Shown one piece after another: positions 1 through 7,172 of a DNA stretch of 18,043 nucleotides. The stretch comes from JBAXTE01 sp964653595 (GTDB lineage Bacteria; Bacteroidota; Bacteroidia; Bacteroidales; WCHB1-69). Numbering within the stretch: the first letter of the stretch is position 1; each line of letters opens with the position of its first letter. The notes under the pieces are model-generated. The model saw nothing but the letters and a program-made list of their open reading frames with translations. It made no database searches and was not told the DNA's origin. The position numbers and the translations under genes were made by a program. The stretch is taken from NCBI GenBank assembly GCA_964653595.1, contig CAZZHH010000064.1:1-18043 (forward strand), written 5' to 3'.

Positions 1-63
1 GCTGAATAGAACGTCAGATTCCGGTTCTGAAGGTCGGGGGTTTGAATCCCTCCGGAGTCACCA
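1..63 (+). tRNA. tRNA-Arg (anticodon CCG), 5' end cut by the window edge
   Basis: The 3' three quarters of a tRNA are visible. The anticodon stem pairs TCAGA (14-18) with TCTGA (26-30) around the 7-base loop TTCCGGT, putting anticodon CCG at 21-23, which reads the arginine codon CGG. A 5-base variable loop follows. The T arm is GGGGG / TTTGAAT / CCCTC (36-52, one G-T pair). The 3' acceptor strand CGGAGTC, discriminator A60 and an encoded CCA (61-63) complete the gene. The acceptor 5' strand and most of the D arm lie before base 1. A G directly 3' of the anticodon fits this isoacceptor. Confidence 0.93.
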
Positions 64-130
64 TTCTTGCATGTTCGTTTATAAATAATCCTTTCTTATT
101 AGTCCATTCAATTTTATAAAAATTCCTACA

Positions 131-472
131 ATGTATACCATTTATCACAATCCTCGATGTAAGGTTAGTCGCTCAGTATTAGACCAACTTTTAATGACAA
201 ATCAACCGATTGAGATTGTAGATTATATGAAAAAGAAACTTAGCGAAGATGAAATTCGCAAGCTTTTGATCGAATTACACATTGCTCCTATTGATTTGGT
301 CAGAAAAAATGAGGAACTATACAAAAAAGAGTATAAAGGAAAGGTGTTTTCTGATGAAGAGTGGGTTCATATTTTATCTAAAAATCCCAAATTAATAGAG
401 CGCCCAATTGTTCGCAAGGGATATAAAGCCTTAATATGTAGGCCTGTGGAACGGATAAATCAAATATTTTAG
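131..472 (+). CDS. arsC: ArsC-family (glutaredoxin-fold) arsenate reductase-like protein
   Basis: A 113-residue cytoplasmic protein of the ArsC/Spx thioredoxin-fold family, close to the usual length. The N-terminus carries HNPRCKVSR: His6, Cys10 and Arg14 form the H-x3-C-x3-R catalytic loop of glutaredoxin-linked arsenate reductases, in which the cysteine attacks arsenate. Arginines at about 58, 92 (in IERPIV) and 104 (in RPVERI) correspond to the conserved arginines that shape the oxyanion site. This is stronger support for a reductase than for a Spx-type regulator. No ars operon genes (arsR, arsB or acr3) lie nearby, so a role in arsenic resistance is inferred from family only. In many Bacteroidota such stand-alone genes are uncharacterised. 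It converges on the CPBP gene, with 78 bases between the stops. Confidence 0.85.
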   Translation: MYTIYHNPRCKVSRSVLDQLLMTNQPIEIVDYMKKKLSEDEIRKLLIELHIAPIDLVRKNEELYKKEYKGKVFSDEEWVHILSKNPKLIERPIVRKGYKALICRPVERINQIF

Positions 473-550
473 GTTTTTGTAAAGACATAATAGTGAAAAT
501 TCTCGACGAAAAATTTTAAATTCTGGGGATGAATTCGGGTTTTTACTTTT

Positions 551-1525
551 CTAGCGATGCATTCCCATGATGTAATACTGAAAAAGTCCCATTCCTTCCA
601 TGATAAGAGCTATTCCTGCATGTAGAAGCACGCCACCCCAGATATGCCGAGTTGTGTATGCCAATATTCCCAAAATATATCCGCCAAACATAGAACTTAT
701 CGTCTCACCAAGGGGTTTTCCGAAATGTAAAAACACATATACAGAGACCATCGGGAGGATTGCATTTTTCCCCAAAATTGAAACCACTCCAATTACCAGT
801 GCTCCTCGAAACATCCACTCGGTCATTGCAAAATCGAGCACATACAACGATTCAAAAGTAATGGTAGCTAGCCATTGTGGCATGATCGACAGTTCTTCAA
901 AATTCCACACCTTATACCGTGGATACATTTTTAAAAAATCGGGAGTAAACGAGGCTGCAATTACCAATGGAGCAACGATAAGCAACATAGTTAAGTAGGT
1001 ATTTCCATTCCCAAAATTACGATTTAATCCATAATATCCTCGTAGATTTTTGTCGTAAATAAGTTTTAATAGAATGAAAGGAAGGGTGTATAGTAGAAAG
1101 CATTTGACTTGCGACGATAACTTGCCAATATAATATTTTGCGAGAGGATCCTCTATAAAATCAAACCATTTTGGGTTAAACTTAAATCCAGAAGTAGTGC
1201 TAATTAAAAATAGGAATAGAATGATTTTTACCCATAATTCTCTTTTGTGAAAAACTGCTAATCCATTTTTTATCCACAATTTTGGAATAGCTATTGCAAA
1301 CCAGGCAAATGAATAATAGGCAAAATATCTAAAAATCACCACGACTTTATCTGGATGGTTGCTCAATATTTTTGTCTCAAATCGCAATGTGTAGTTAATG
1401 GCTATGGCTGAGCTGATAAAAATAAATGTCCACAAGTAAATCCAAGTATCGAAATCTTCTTTTATAAATTCTTTTAATTGATGAATGATTTTTTTCATGA
1501 AATCGTTAATATTTTTTTTTGACAA
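551..1525 (-). CDS. CPBP/Rce1-like intramembrane protease family protein (first motif altered)
   Basis: A 324-residue polytopic membrane protein with about eight hydrophobic segments. The C-terminal 100 residues carry the landmarks of the CPBP (CAAX protease and bacteriocin-processing) family: TEWMFRG (235-241) for motif 1, YVFLHFG with His267 for motif 2, and VLLHAG with His302 for motif 3. The canonical first motif is EExxxR. Here the first glutamate is Thr235, while Glu236 and Arg240 are kept. In characterised Rce1-type enzymes the first glutamate activates water, so proteolytic activity is uncertain. Members serve as CAAX-type proteases, bacteriocin self-immunity proteins or membrane scaffolds; the context does not choose between these. 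The start follows a short basic cytosolic stretch. It is divergent from the small secreted gene at 1583, sharing a 57-base gap. Confidence 0.8.
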   Translation of the reverse strand: MSKKNINDFMKKIIHQLKEFIKEDFDTWIYLWTFIFISSAIAINYTLRFETKILSNHPDKVVVIFRYFAYYSFAWFAIAIPKLWIKNGLAVFHKRELWVKIILFLFLISTTSGFKFNPKWFDFIEDPLAKYYIGKLSSQVKCFLLYTLPFILLKLIYDKNLRGYYGLNRNFGNGNTYLTMLLIVAPLVIAASFTPDFLKMYPRYKVWNFEELSIMPQWLATITFESLYVLDFAMTEWMFRGALVIGVVSILGKNAILPMVSVYVFLHFGKPLGETISSMFGGYILGILAYTTRHIWGGVLLHAGIALIMEGMGLFQYYIMGMHR

Positions 1526-1582
1526 TAATAGTGATTTTTTTGCAACCTATTTGCATTCAATCATTTTTAAAAACAAAAAAGT

Positions 1583-2046
1583 ATGAAAAAATTATTTACA
1601 ATGGTGGCATTTTCGTTTTTTCTTATTGGGTTAAACACCATAAATGCTCAATCTACATCAAGTGATCCAGTTTATTTGGAAACCATTTCAAACTCATCAA
1701 AAACAATCAATTTCATCGCTGGTGTTTATCCAAAAACGTACACATACAGCGAAGCAAACCAAAACTCGAAATTAACGCTGAGGATTAAAAATACAGCAAA
1801 AGAAGATTATCAATGGAAAGATTACAAAGTGTATATTTTACTAAAAGACAATTCTCTTTTTTATAATTATCAACAAAAGCAGAGTCAGGAGAGTATGCTT
1901 GTAATTACAAAATAGAAGGAAATGATGGTTTTCATGATCAAACCGTATGTTTTAGTAAAAAATTCGAAATAGGCGATATTAAAGATATGTGGCTCTCTTT
2001 TGGAGACGATACATTTATCCATTTGCTTTATGTTCCTGGAAAGTAA
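1583..2046 (+). pseudogene. Small secreted protein of unknown family, broken by a -1 frameshift
   Basis: The first frame (1583-1915) encodes a signal peptide with a lysine start, a hydrophobic core and a probable cut after NA before Gln23, then about 70 residues of a beta-rich mature protein. The frame closes with a TAG right after ...VITK. A second frame continues without a start codon: after a TAA at 1864-1866 it reads LSTKAESGEYACNYKIEGND and runs in clearly protein-like codons to ...LLYVPGK and a TAA at 2044-2046. Adding one base between about 1867 and 1885 joins the frames into one 154-residue secreted protein. No canonical slippery heptamer sits in the allowed interval, so this looks like a mutation or assembly error rather than programmed frameshifting. 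The family is not recognised. A strong terminator follows at 2114. Confidence 0.7.
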
Positions 2047-2113
2047 GGAATAATTTTCAACCATTAACTTAAGTGTTCACAAAAAAGCATTTTTTTATGG
2101 ATGAACAATAATC

Positions 2114-2158
2114 ACACAACCCTTTCTTTCTTTTTAATGTAAGGGTTGTGTTTTTTTT
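2114..2158 (+). terminator. Rho-independent terminator
   Basis: A perfect 11-bp inverted repeat, ACACAACCCTT (2114-2124) and AAGGGTTGTGT (2141-2151), encloses a 16-base loop and runs straight into eight T's (2151-2158). It lies 67 bases after the stop of the broken secreted gene and just before a -7 promoter element, so it separates that gene from the hisH/hisF unit. Confidence 0.85.
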
Positions 2159-2160
2159 GA

Positions 2161-2168
2161 TACTTTTG
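2161..2168 (+). promoter_or_regulatory. Candidate Bacteroidota -7 element for hisH-hisF
   Basis: TACTTTTG matches the -7 consensus TAnnTTTG exactly and lies directly after the terminator T-run. No good TTTG is found 19-21 bases upstream, where the terminator stem lies, so the call is moderate. It would leave a 5' leader of roughly 85 bases before the hisH ATG at 2264, in which no clear riboswitch or hairpin is seen. Confidence 0.45.
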
Positions 2169-2263
2169 CAAAATTAAGTATCCTTTTTTTAATGAAATTG
2201 TCGATTAAAAAAATGGATATCAAATAAAAGTTTAATAAATCGACTACTCGAAGCGGATAAACA

Positions 2264-2883
2264 ATGGGTGCAAATATTGTTATTTTAGATTATGGAATGG
2301 GCAATTTAAGTTCGGTAAAACGGAAGTTGGATTTATTGTCGATGCATTCGAAGGTTTCCTCCAATCCGAAGGATGTTGCCCTTGCAGATAAGATAATACT
2401 GCCAGGGGTAGGTCATTTTTCGAAAGCGATGGAGAACTTATCCAAACTGAATCTGTTAGAAGTATTAGAGGAGGTTGCTTTACATAAAAAGAGACCCATT
2501 CTGTGATTTGTCTTGGAATGCAATTGATGGCTAATTATAGTGAAGAAGGTCATGTAAGTGGTTTGGGATGGTTTGATGCAGATGTGTTGAGGTTCACCAT
2601 TCAAAATAAGATGCAATTCAAAATACCTCATATTGGATGGAATCAAATTTCCATTCACAAAAGTAGTCCCTTGATGAATGGGATAGAGGATTTATCTGAA
2701 TTTTATTTTGTTCATTCGTACCACTTTAGACCAAAAATAAAGGAAGAAATATTAAACACTACTACGTACGAAAATGAGTTTGTATCGGCAGTAGAAAAGG
2801 ATAATTTATTTGGAGTTCAGTATCATCCCGAAAAGAGCCATCAAGTAGGGGAGAAGTTATTGCTTAATTTTTGTAACATTTAA
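2264..2883 (+). pseudogene. hisH: HisH-type glutamine amidotransferase (WbuY-like), frameshifted at the nucleophile elbow
   Basis: Glutaminase partner of a HisF-type subunit; the family hydrolyses glutamine and passes ammonia to the synthase. The first frame (2264-2506) holds the class I amidotransferase start VILDYGMGNLSSVKR and the oxyanion loop LPGVGHF, and ends ...KKRPIL then TGA. The next frame resumes at 2503 with ICLGMQ (nucleophile Cys at 2509-2511), then PHIGWN, FVHSYHF and YHPEKS, which holds the catalytic His (2824-2826) and Glu. Restoring one base gives a normal 206-residue protein with the full triad. The second frame could initiate at GTG 2503, but it would lack the oxyanion loop. 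No single-base insertion recreates the usual glycine two residues before the cysteine (G-I-C), so either a second substitution exists or the break is more complex. Real decay and a consensus error are both possible. Confidence 0.85.
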
Positions 2884-2898
2884 AAAATCACCAATTGT

Positions 2899-3651
2899 AT
2901 GTTTAGACCAAGAGTAATTCCTGTATTGTTGTTAAAAGGATCTGGATTGGTGAAATCTAAGCAATTTGGTCATTATCAATACATTGGCGATCCAATCAAT
3001 GCGGTACGATTGTTTAACGATTTAAGAGCCGATGAGTTTGTTTTTTTGGATATAAATGCCACACCGGAGCAACGAACCATATCGTTGGATTTTATTAAAG
3101 ATATTGGAGAAGAGGCCAACATGCCATTTGCTGTGGGTGGAGGAATTAGAACCTTAGAAGATATTCAAAAAATAATCAATGCTGGGGCTGAAAAGGTTAT
3201 CATCAATAGTTATGCTTCCCAAAATCCGTTATTCATTAAGCAAGCATCCAATGAATTTGGTTCGTCTACCATTTCGGTGTGCATGGATGTGAAGAAGAAA
3301 TTGTTTGGTGGAGAAAGGACTTGGATTCAAGGGGGGACAAAATCCACAAAATATAACCCGGTAGAGTTTGCCAAACTAATGGAAGATCAAGGGGCTGGTG
3401 AAATAATTGTTCAATCTATTGCGCACGATGGAATGATGGATGGCTATCACTTAGATCTTATCAAAGAAATTTCGAATGAGGTTACTATTCCTGTGGTAGC
3501 TTTAGGAGGAGCAGGTAGCCTACAAGACTTAAAAGATGGCTATCACCTTGGGTTAGCTAGTGGTTTAGCAGCAGGAAGTATGTTTGTTTTCCAAAGTAAA
3601 AACAGAGGAGTATTAATAAATTATCCTGAAAGAAAAGACTTGCAATTTTAA
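2899..3651 (+). CDS. hisF: HisF2/WbuZ-type synthase subunit (acetamidino sugar modification family)
   Basis: A 250-residue (beta/alpha)8-barrel paralogous to imidazole glycerol phosphate synthase HisF. It differs from true HisF at the first strand: canonical HisF reads PCLDVKDGRVVKG, whereas here it is IPVLLLKGSGLVKS, so the catalytic Asp of strand 1 (Asp11 in Thermotoga HisF) is missing. Asp130 (in VCMDVKK) and Asp177 (in IAHDGMM) remain, as do the phosphate-binding GGGIRT and ALGGAG loops. The opening RPRVIPVLLLK and YIGDPINAVRLFN are typical of the WbuZ/HisF2 group. That group works with a HisH paralogue and a PseA/LfnA/WbuX amidotransferase to add acetamidino or amido groups to surface sugars. 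The gene sits 15 bases after hisH. No WbuX-type gene or histidine operon is visible, so the substrate is unknown. Confidence 0.85.
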   Translation: MFRPRVIPVLLLKGSGLVKSKQFGHYQYIGDPINAVRLFNDLRADEFVFLDINATPEQRTISLDFIKDIGEEANMPFAVGGGIRTLEDIQKIINAGAEKVIINSYASQNPLFIKQASNEFGSSTISVCMDVKKKLFGGERTWIQGGTKSTKYNPVEFAKLMEDQGAGEIIVQSIAHDGMMDGYHLDLIKEISNEVTIPVVALGGAGSLQDLKDGYHLGLASGLAAGSMFVFQSKNRGVLINYPERKDLQF

Positions 3652-3668
3652 GTTTTTTATGGTACTCT

Positions 3669-3700
3669 TTTGTATAAAAGCAAAAAAAATTGTAAGTTTG
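3669..3700 (+). promoter_or_regulatory. Bacteroidota sigma-ABfr-type promoter of rex-ribF
   Basis: TTTG (3669-3672), a 20-base spacer, and TAAGTTTG (3693-3700, exact TAnnTTTG) form a full Bacteroidota promoter 20 bases before the ATG at 3721. The upstream in-frame TTG at 3670 lies inside the -33 element, so it cannot be the translation start. Confidence 0.75.
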
Positions 3701-3720
3701 AACAATCATTATATTCAATT

Positions 3721-4374
3721 ATGCCCAATAAAAAATTCATACAAGAGTCGTTGCCCCCAAAAACTGTTGAACGATTAAGTCAGTATCGACGAGAATTGCT
3801 TTTGTTGTCGGCAGAGGGCAAAACGCATATCTACTCTCACGAAATAGCGGAGATGTTGAATATCACCTCTGTTCAAGTTCGTAGAGATATTATGTTGTTA
3901 GGATATGCAGGGTCGCTCCGAAAAGGATATGAAATTAAATCTTTGATTGATTTTATTGGAGGATTGATAGACACGAGTATTCCTATGCGCATTGGTTTGG
4001 TGGGAGCCGGTAATTTAGGAAAAGCAATTATCAACTATTTTAACGGAAAACGTGCTCAGTTGAATATTGTAGCTTGTTTTGATATAAATTCTGAAAAAGT
4101 GGGTACTGAAATTGAAGGTGTCTTTTGCTATCATGTTCATGATATGGCAGAAATTGTGATGTCGAAGAAGATTTCTATTGCCATTCTTACGGTTCCTAAC
4201 CAAGTTGCTGTACAAACGGCAAAAATAATTGTAGATACAGGCATAAAAGGAATTTTAAATTACACTTCTACTCCACTGCATATTCCTGATGATATTTATT
4301 TAGAGCATTATGATATGATTACTTCTATGGAAAAAGTGGCCTATTTTGTAAAATTACAAAGCAACAAAAACTAA
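3721..4374 (+). CDS. rex: Redox-sensing transcriptional repressor Rex
   Basis: A DNA-binding repressor that reads the NADH/NAD+ ratio and controls fermentation and respiratory genes in many bacteria. From the ATG at 3721 the protein is 217 residues, the normal Rex length. The N-terminal winged helix (about 12-75) includes IPP-like LPPKTVERLSQYRRELL, a helix-turn-helix SHEIAEMLNITSVQVRRDI and the wing GSLRKGYEI. The Rossmann domain starts with IGLVGAGNLGKA (GxGxxG, 95-100), followed by an acidic residue in ACFDIN that fits NAD(H) selection. A C-terminal helix closes the family dimer swap. The promoter at 3669-3700 lies between hisF and rex. ribF follows after 18 bases, so the two are probably co-transcribed. 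No full Rex operator palindrome was found in front of the gene. Confidence 0.93.
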   Translation: MPNKKFIQESLPPKTVERLSQYRRELLLLSAEGKTHIYSHEIAEMLNITSVQVRRDIMLLGYAGSLRKGYEIKSLIDFIGGLIDTSIPMRIGLVGAGNLGKAIINYFNGKRAQLNIVACFDINSEKVGTEIEGVFCYHVHDMAEIVMSKKISIAILTVPNQVAVQTAKIIVDTGIKGILNYTSTPLHIPDDIYLEHYDMITSMEKVAYFVKLQSNKN

Positions 4375-4392
4375 AATAATAACGGATAGATT

Positions 4393-5289
4393 GTGAAGAT
4401 ATTTAAAGGGCTGCCAACAGATTATGTTTTTGTTAACCCCGTAGTTACAGTTGGTATGTACGACGGGGTTCATTTGGCTCACAAAATTATTTTACAAAGA
4501 GTTTGTCGCTTAGCAAAGGAAATTTCTGGGGAATCGATATTAATTACCTTCGATCCCCATCCACGATCCATACTCTACCCCGAGGATAAAATTGAGATGT
4601 TAACTTCGATGGATGAAAAAATCGAGCTTTTAGAAACCATAGGGATCGATATTCTTATTATTTTGCCTTTTACGCTTGAGTTTTCTAAAGTGTCATCATC
4701 GGACTTTGTAAAATCCATTATGGTAGATGGCATTAGGGCGCGGAAAATTGTGGTAGGTTACAACCATTTTTATGGACACAACCGAGAGGGAAACTTTCAA
4801 CTTCTATCTAAGATGGCTTTAACATACGGTTTTGAGGTGGAAGAGATCCCGGAGCAAGATATTCAAAATGAATCTATTAGCTCTTCAAAAATTAGAAAAG
4901 CGTTAGCCGAAGGAGATATCATGAAAGCAAATGCATATCTAGATTACGATTATCTTTTTAATGCCTCTATTGAGTTGGGAAATACCATATTTGAAACCTA
5001 TTTTCATAGAGGATGGGTAGTAGAGGTTGATTTTGAAAACAAGCTGATTCCCGCTGCTGGGTTATATTACGTTCATGTTTTAGATGAAAACTCTACAGAA
5101 AAAGGGGTGTTGTGGATAGAATGTGGGTTGAAGAACAACCTTCAGCTATTTGTTGTAGACCCAGTTTCTAAGCAGAAAAGAGAGGTCGCAATAGTGCTTA
5201 AACATATGGTTTTGGCGTGTAATCAGAATACTTCTGCTGCAAAAATTCAAAAAACGATGGAAGCGTTGCTTTTTAAAGCTAATTTATAG
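4393..5289 (+). CDS. ribF: FAD synthetase-family protein (RibF-like, kinase domain degenerate)
   Basis: A 298-residue RibF homologue starting at GTG. The N-terminal nucleotidyltransferase half (FMN adenylyltransferase) is recognisable: VTVGMYDGVHLAHK replaces the usual GNFDGVHLGH (HxGH is HLAH here), then TFDPHPR, VGYNHFYGHNREGN and SSSKIRKAL. The C-terminal half aligns only loosely with the flavokinase domain: KLIPAAGLYYVHV matches the conserved PAxGVYxV strand. The GRxLGFPTAN nucleotide and Mg site is replaced by unrelated residues (about 194-212), and the catalytic Glu strand is not found. It is therefore inferred to make FAD from FMN, or to have another nucleotidyl-transfer role, with a separate complete RibF likely elsewhere in the genome. 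It is downstream of rex, and its stop overlaps the convergent tcdA stop by 6 bases. Confidence 0.82.
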   Translation: MKIFKGLPTDYVFVNPVVTVGMYDGVHLAHKIILQRVCRLAKEISGESILITFDPHPRSILYPEDKIEMLTSMDEKIELLETIGIDILIILPFTLEFSKVSSSDFVKSIMVDGIRARKIVVGYNHFYGHNREGNFQLLSKMALTYGFEVEEIPEQDIQNESISSSKIRKALAEGDIMKANAYLDYDYLFNASIELGNTIFETYFHRGWVVEVDFENKLIPAAGLYYVHVLDENSTEKGVLWIECGLKNNLQLFVVDPVSKQKREVAIVLKHMVLACNQNTSAAKIQKTMEALLFKANL

Positions 5290-6012
5290 GTTCAATTCGT
5301 TTTGTAAATCTCTAATAACCACTGATGCAGCATAACATCCAAACATAGCTGGCATATAAGATATTGTTCCTACGGTGGTTATCTTGTTTCTCTCCTCTTC
5401 TTCGTTCAGTATTACTACAGCCTTTGGAACAACTTCTTTGGAATAAACGGCCTTAAAACCAGTTGAAATATTTAACTTTCGCAACCTTTTTCTTACCATA
5501 AATGCAAGTCGGCATTGGGAGGTTTTTTCGATTTCATCTACCGCAATCAACGATGGGTCTAATTTACCACCTGCTCCCATGGAACTTACCACCCTATTAT
5601 TATGCTTTAGAGCTTCATAAATAAAATATACTTTGGGAGATAAGGTGTCGATTGCATCTACAACATAGTCATATTGCTTGTTCTCAAATAATTCTCGGAT
5701 GTTTTCATCTAATAAAAAAGTGTTGTAAACATGTAACTTTATTTCCGGATTGATATCCAACAACCGATCAGCCATAATGGAGGATTTCGGCTCACCTAAT
5801 GTACTCGATAGCGCTATCAACTGTCGGTTTTTGTTGGAGAGTGAAACAATGTCGGCATCTACGATGGATAATTCTCCAATTCCCGCACGGCACAACATTT
5901 CTGCAACATATGCACCGACTCCTCCTAGACCAGCAATCAGAACATGGCTCTGGCGCAACTTATTAACAGCATCATCTCCTATCAGTAAACGGGTTCTTTC
6001 GCTAAAAATCAT
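5284..6012 (-). CDS. tcdA: tRNA threonylcarbamoyladenosine dehydratase TcdA (CsdL)
   Basis: An E1/ThiF/MoeB-fold ATP-dependent enzyme that cyclises N6-threonylcarbamoyladenosine at tRNA position 37 to ct6A. The 242-residue protein has the ATP-binding loop IAGLGGVGAYVAE (GxGGVG, 28-33), the acidic strand-2 end IVDADIV, the NRQ adenylation motif (62-64), and VVDAIDTLSPK (118-127) with the conserved aspartate and lysine. Lack of zinc cysteine pairs and the SSMGAGGKLDPS segment (about 143-154) favour TcdA over MoeB or ThiF. It is slightly shorter than E. coli TcdA (about 268), as is common in Bacteroidota. It starts 2 bases after the tatD stop, so the two form an operon driven by the promoter at 6713-6743. 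Confidence 0.92.
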   Translation of the reverse strand: MIFSERTRLLIGDDAVNKLRQSHVLIAGLGGVGAYVAEMLCRAGIGELSIVDADIVSLSNKNRQLIALSSTLGEPKSSIMADRLLDINPEIKLHVYNTFLLDENIRELFENKQYDYVVDAIDTLSPKVYFIYEALKHNNRVVSSMGAGGKLDPSLIAVDEIEKTSQCRLAFMVRKRLRKLNISTGFKAVYSKEVVPKAVVILNEEEERNKITTVGTISYMPAMFGCYAASVVIRDLQNELNL

Positions 6013-6014
6013 TC

Positions 6015-6674
6015 TTATTTAAAACAAGTGTTTGCATTTTCCGCAATTTTCTTCCGCAGTTGATCTACGGGAATCTTTCTTAAGAAAGCTGCTTGTTCAT
6101 AAATATCGCAAATATCAAGTCCACTTGCATCGGTCTCTAAAAAAATATTTTTTATCGGAATCAATGGAAACACTTGATAGGCCTTAGATTCTGGATCTAA
6201 TAACTCCTTGCCAAAAGAGAGATAAAAATTCATCTTTATCAATTGATCTGCAGTTTGCTTATTCGAATTAAACCCATGTATTATCCATGGCATCTTATAT
6301 TTACCTGCTTTTCGAATTTCTTGTATGTCGGAATAGGCTTTTACACAATGGATTATCATTGGTTTTTTTAAATATTCGGAGATTGTAATTTGAGCTTTAA
6401 AATACTTTTCTTGAATATCGAAAGCGGTTCCAATAACTCTATCCAGACCTGCTTCACCCAATGCAATTGCCTCAGGCGTTGAAAATGCACTCATCAATAT
6501 TGGTAACGACTCATTTAATGGATGTTCTTGTATGTGCCATGGGTGAATACCATAGCTACAAAAACTTCCGTTAATAGGTTTTTGCTGATAATTAGTGCTT
6601 ACAATTGCTATTATTTCTGAATTAGAGGGGGTTTGATGCGTGTGAATGTCGATATACGGATCGTTGGAGAACAT
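6015..6674 (-). CDS. TatD-family metal-dependent hydrolase (TatD-like DNase)
   Basis: A 219-residue TIM-barrel metal hydrolase of the TatD family, short compared with the 250-265 of E. coli TatD but typical of a compact Bacteroidota subgroup. Metal ligands are all visible: DIHTH (Asp9, His11, His13), GEAGLD (Glu74), IIHCVKAY (His109), WIIHGF (His133) and LETDAS (Asp182). Family members are 3'-5' exonucleases or related phosphoesterases in DNA repair and RNA turnover; the exact substrate of this subgroup is not established. It is the first gene of the tatD-tcdA operon. The ATG at 6674 lies 39 bases after an excellent -7 element. Confidence 0.9.
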   Translation of the reverse strand: MFSNDPYIDIHTHQTPSNSEIIAIVSTNYQQKPINGSFCSYGIHPWHIQEHPLNESLPILMSAFSTPEAIALGEAGLDRVIGTAFDIQEKYFKAQITISEYLKKPMIIHCVKAYSDIQEIRKAGKYKMPWIIHGFNSNKQTADQLIKMNFYLSFGKELLDPESKAYQVFPLIPIKNIFLETDASGLDICDIYEQAAFLRKIPVDQLRKKIAENANTCFK

Positions 6675-6712
6675 TTTTTTAGTATAAATATCTAATGAAT
6701 TATTATTGATTG

Positions 6713-6743
6713 CAAAAATAAATATTATTTTAAATATCTCAAA
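6713..6743 (-). promoter_or_regulatory. Bacteroidota promoter of tatD-tcdA
   Basis: Read on the minus strand: TTTG (6743-6740), a 19-base spacer, and TATTTTTG (6720-6713), an exact TAnnTTTG. The start codon of tatD follows 38 bases later. Element identity and spacing match the phylum consensus. Confidence 0.75.
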
Positions 6744-6876
6744 ATATGAACATAAATATTATTTTTTCACCCACCTATTTCAAAGGGTAATAAAAAATAA
6801 CTAGCAGATTTTTAAACACTTAGTTAGTGTCCTCAACACAAATATTTTTCTTAAGTTTTTATCCAGAAAACAATGG
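6744..6876. other. AT-rich intergenic stretch with no recognised gene
   Basis: About 130 bases between the tatD promoter and the stop of the oxidoreductase remnant. It contains a small imperfect palindrome (ACACT...AGTGT near 6818-6832) and T/A runs, but no convincing terminator, RNA or coding signal. Confidence 0.5.
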
Positions 6877-7172
6877 TTATCGGATGAAGTTGGTGGATAC
6901 CCGTTTTTCTTTCTTTGGTAATGCCACTCCGGCTTTGATTCCGGCTTCTTTAGATTGGATAAACCAAGCCATGTTTTTTCCCAATATGCGCATAATTTGC
7001 AACCCTTCTAAATCTTGTCTTACCTCCTCGGGAGTACTTCCATGGACCATATTCCAATACTGTGAGGAGATTATAGGCATCTCCGAGATGGTGAAATATT
7101 TGTTTAGCTGTTCAAAGGCAGAAGTGGTGCCGGCTCTTCTGGCGGAGACGATTGCGGCTGCTGGTTTGAGGT
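6877..7172 (-). pseudogene. 5'-truncated NAD(P)H-dependent flavodoxin-fold oxidoreductase remnant
   Basis: About 98 codons remain from the C-terminal half of a flavodoxin-fold NAD(P)H oxidoreductase (FMN reductase family). In the open minus frame the protein reads KPAAAIVSARRAGTTSAFEQ, then YFTISEMPIISSQYWNMVHG, TPEEVRQDLEGLQIMRILG, NMAW and a terminal TNFIR before TAA. The SARRAGTT and SSQYWNMVHG segments are characteristic family motifs from FMN-contacting loops. The first half, with the phosphate-binding loop, is gone. Homology stops at about 7170, where the frame runs into the 5' part of a different gene. An internal ATG at 7080 could start a 67-residue peptide, but that would lack the flavin site, so this is a remnant. 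Confidence 0.75.

Noticed and set aside
1..63. tRNA-Arg as an integration site for an adjacent mobile element
   Set aside because: No integrase gene and no repeat of the tRNA 3' end were noticed in the window; the following genes look like ordinary chromosomal genes.
1855..1890. Programmed -1 frameshifting in the secreted gene at the T-run
   Set aside because: A shift at the T-run would hit the TAA at 1864-1866 in the new frame, and no X-XXY-YYZ heptamer lies in the interval after it.
2076..2082. TTCACAA resembling half of a Rex operator
   Set aside because: The second half (TTGTGAA with a 4-base A/T spacer) is absent, and the site lies before a terminator rather than a promoter.
2899..3651. 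True histidine-biosynthesis HisF
   Set aside because: The strand-1 motif CLDV is replaced by LLLK, and no other his genes are adjacent; the sequence matches the WbuZ/HisF2 style.
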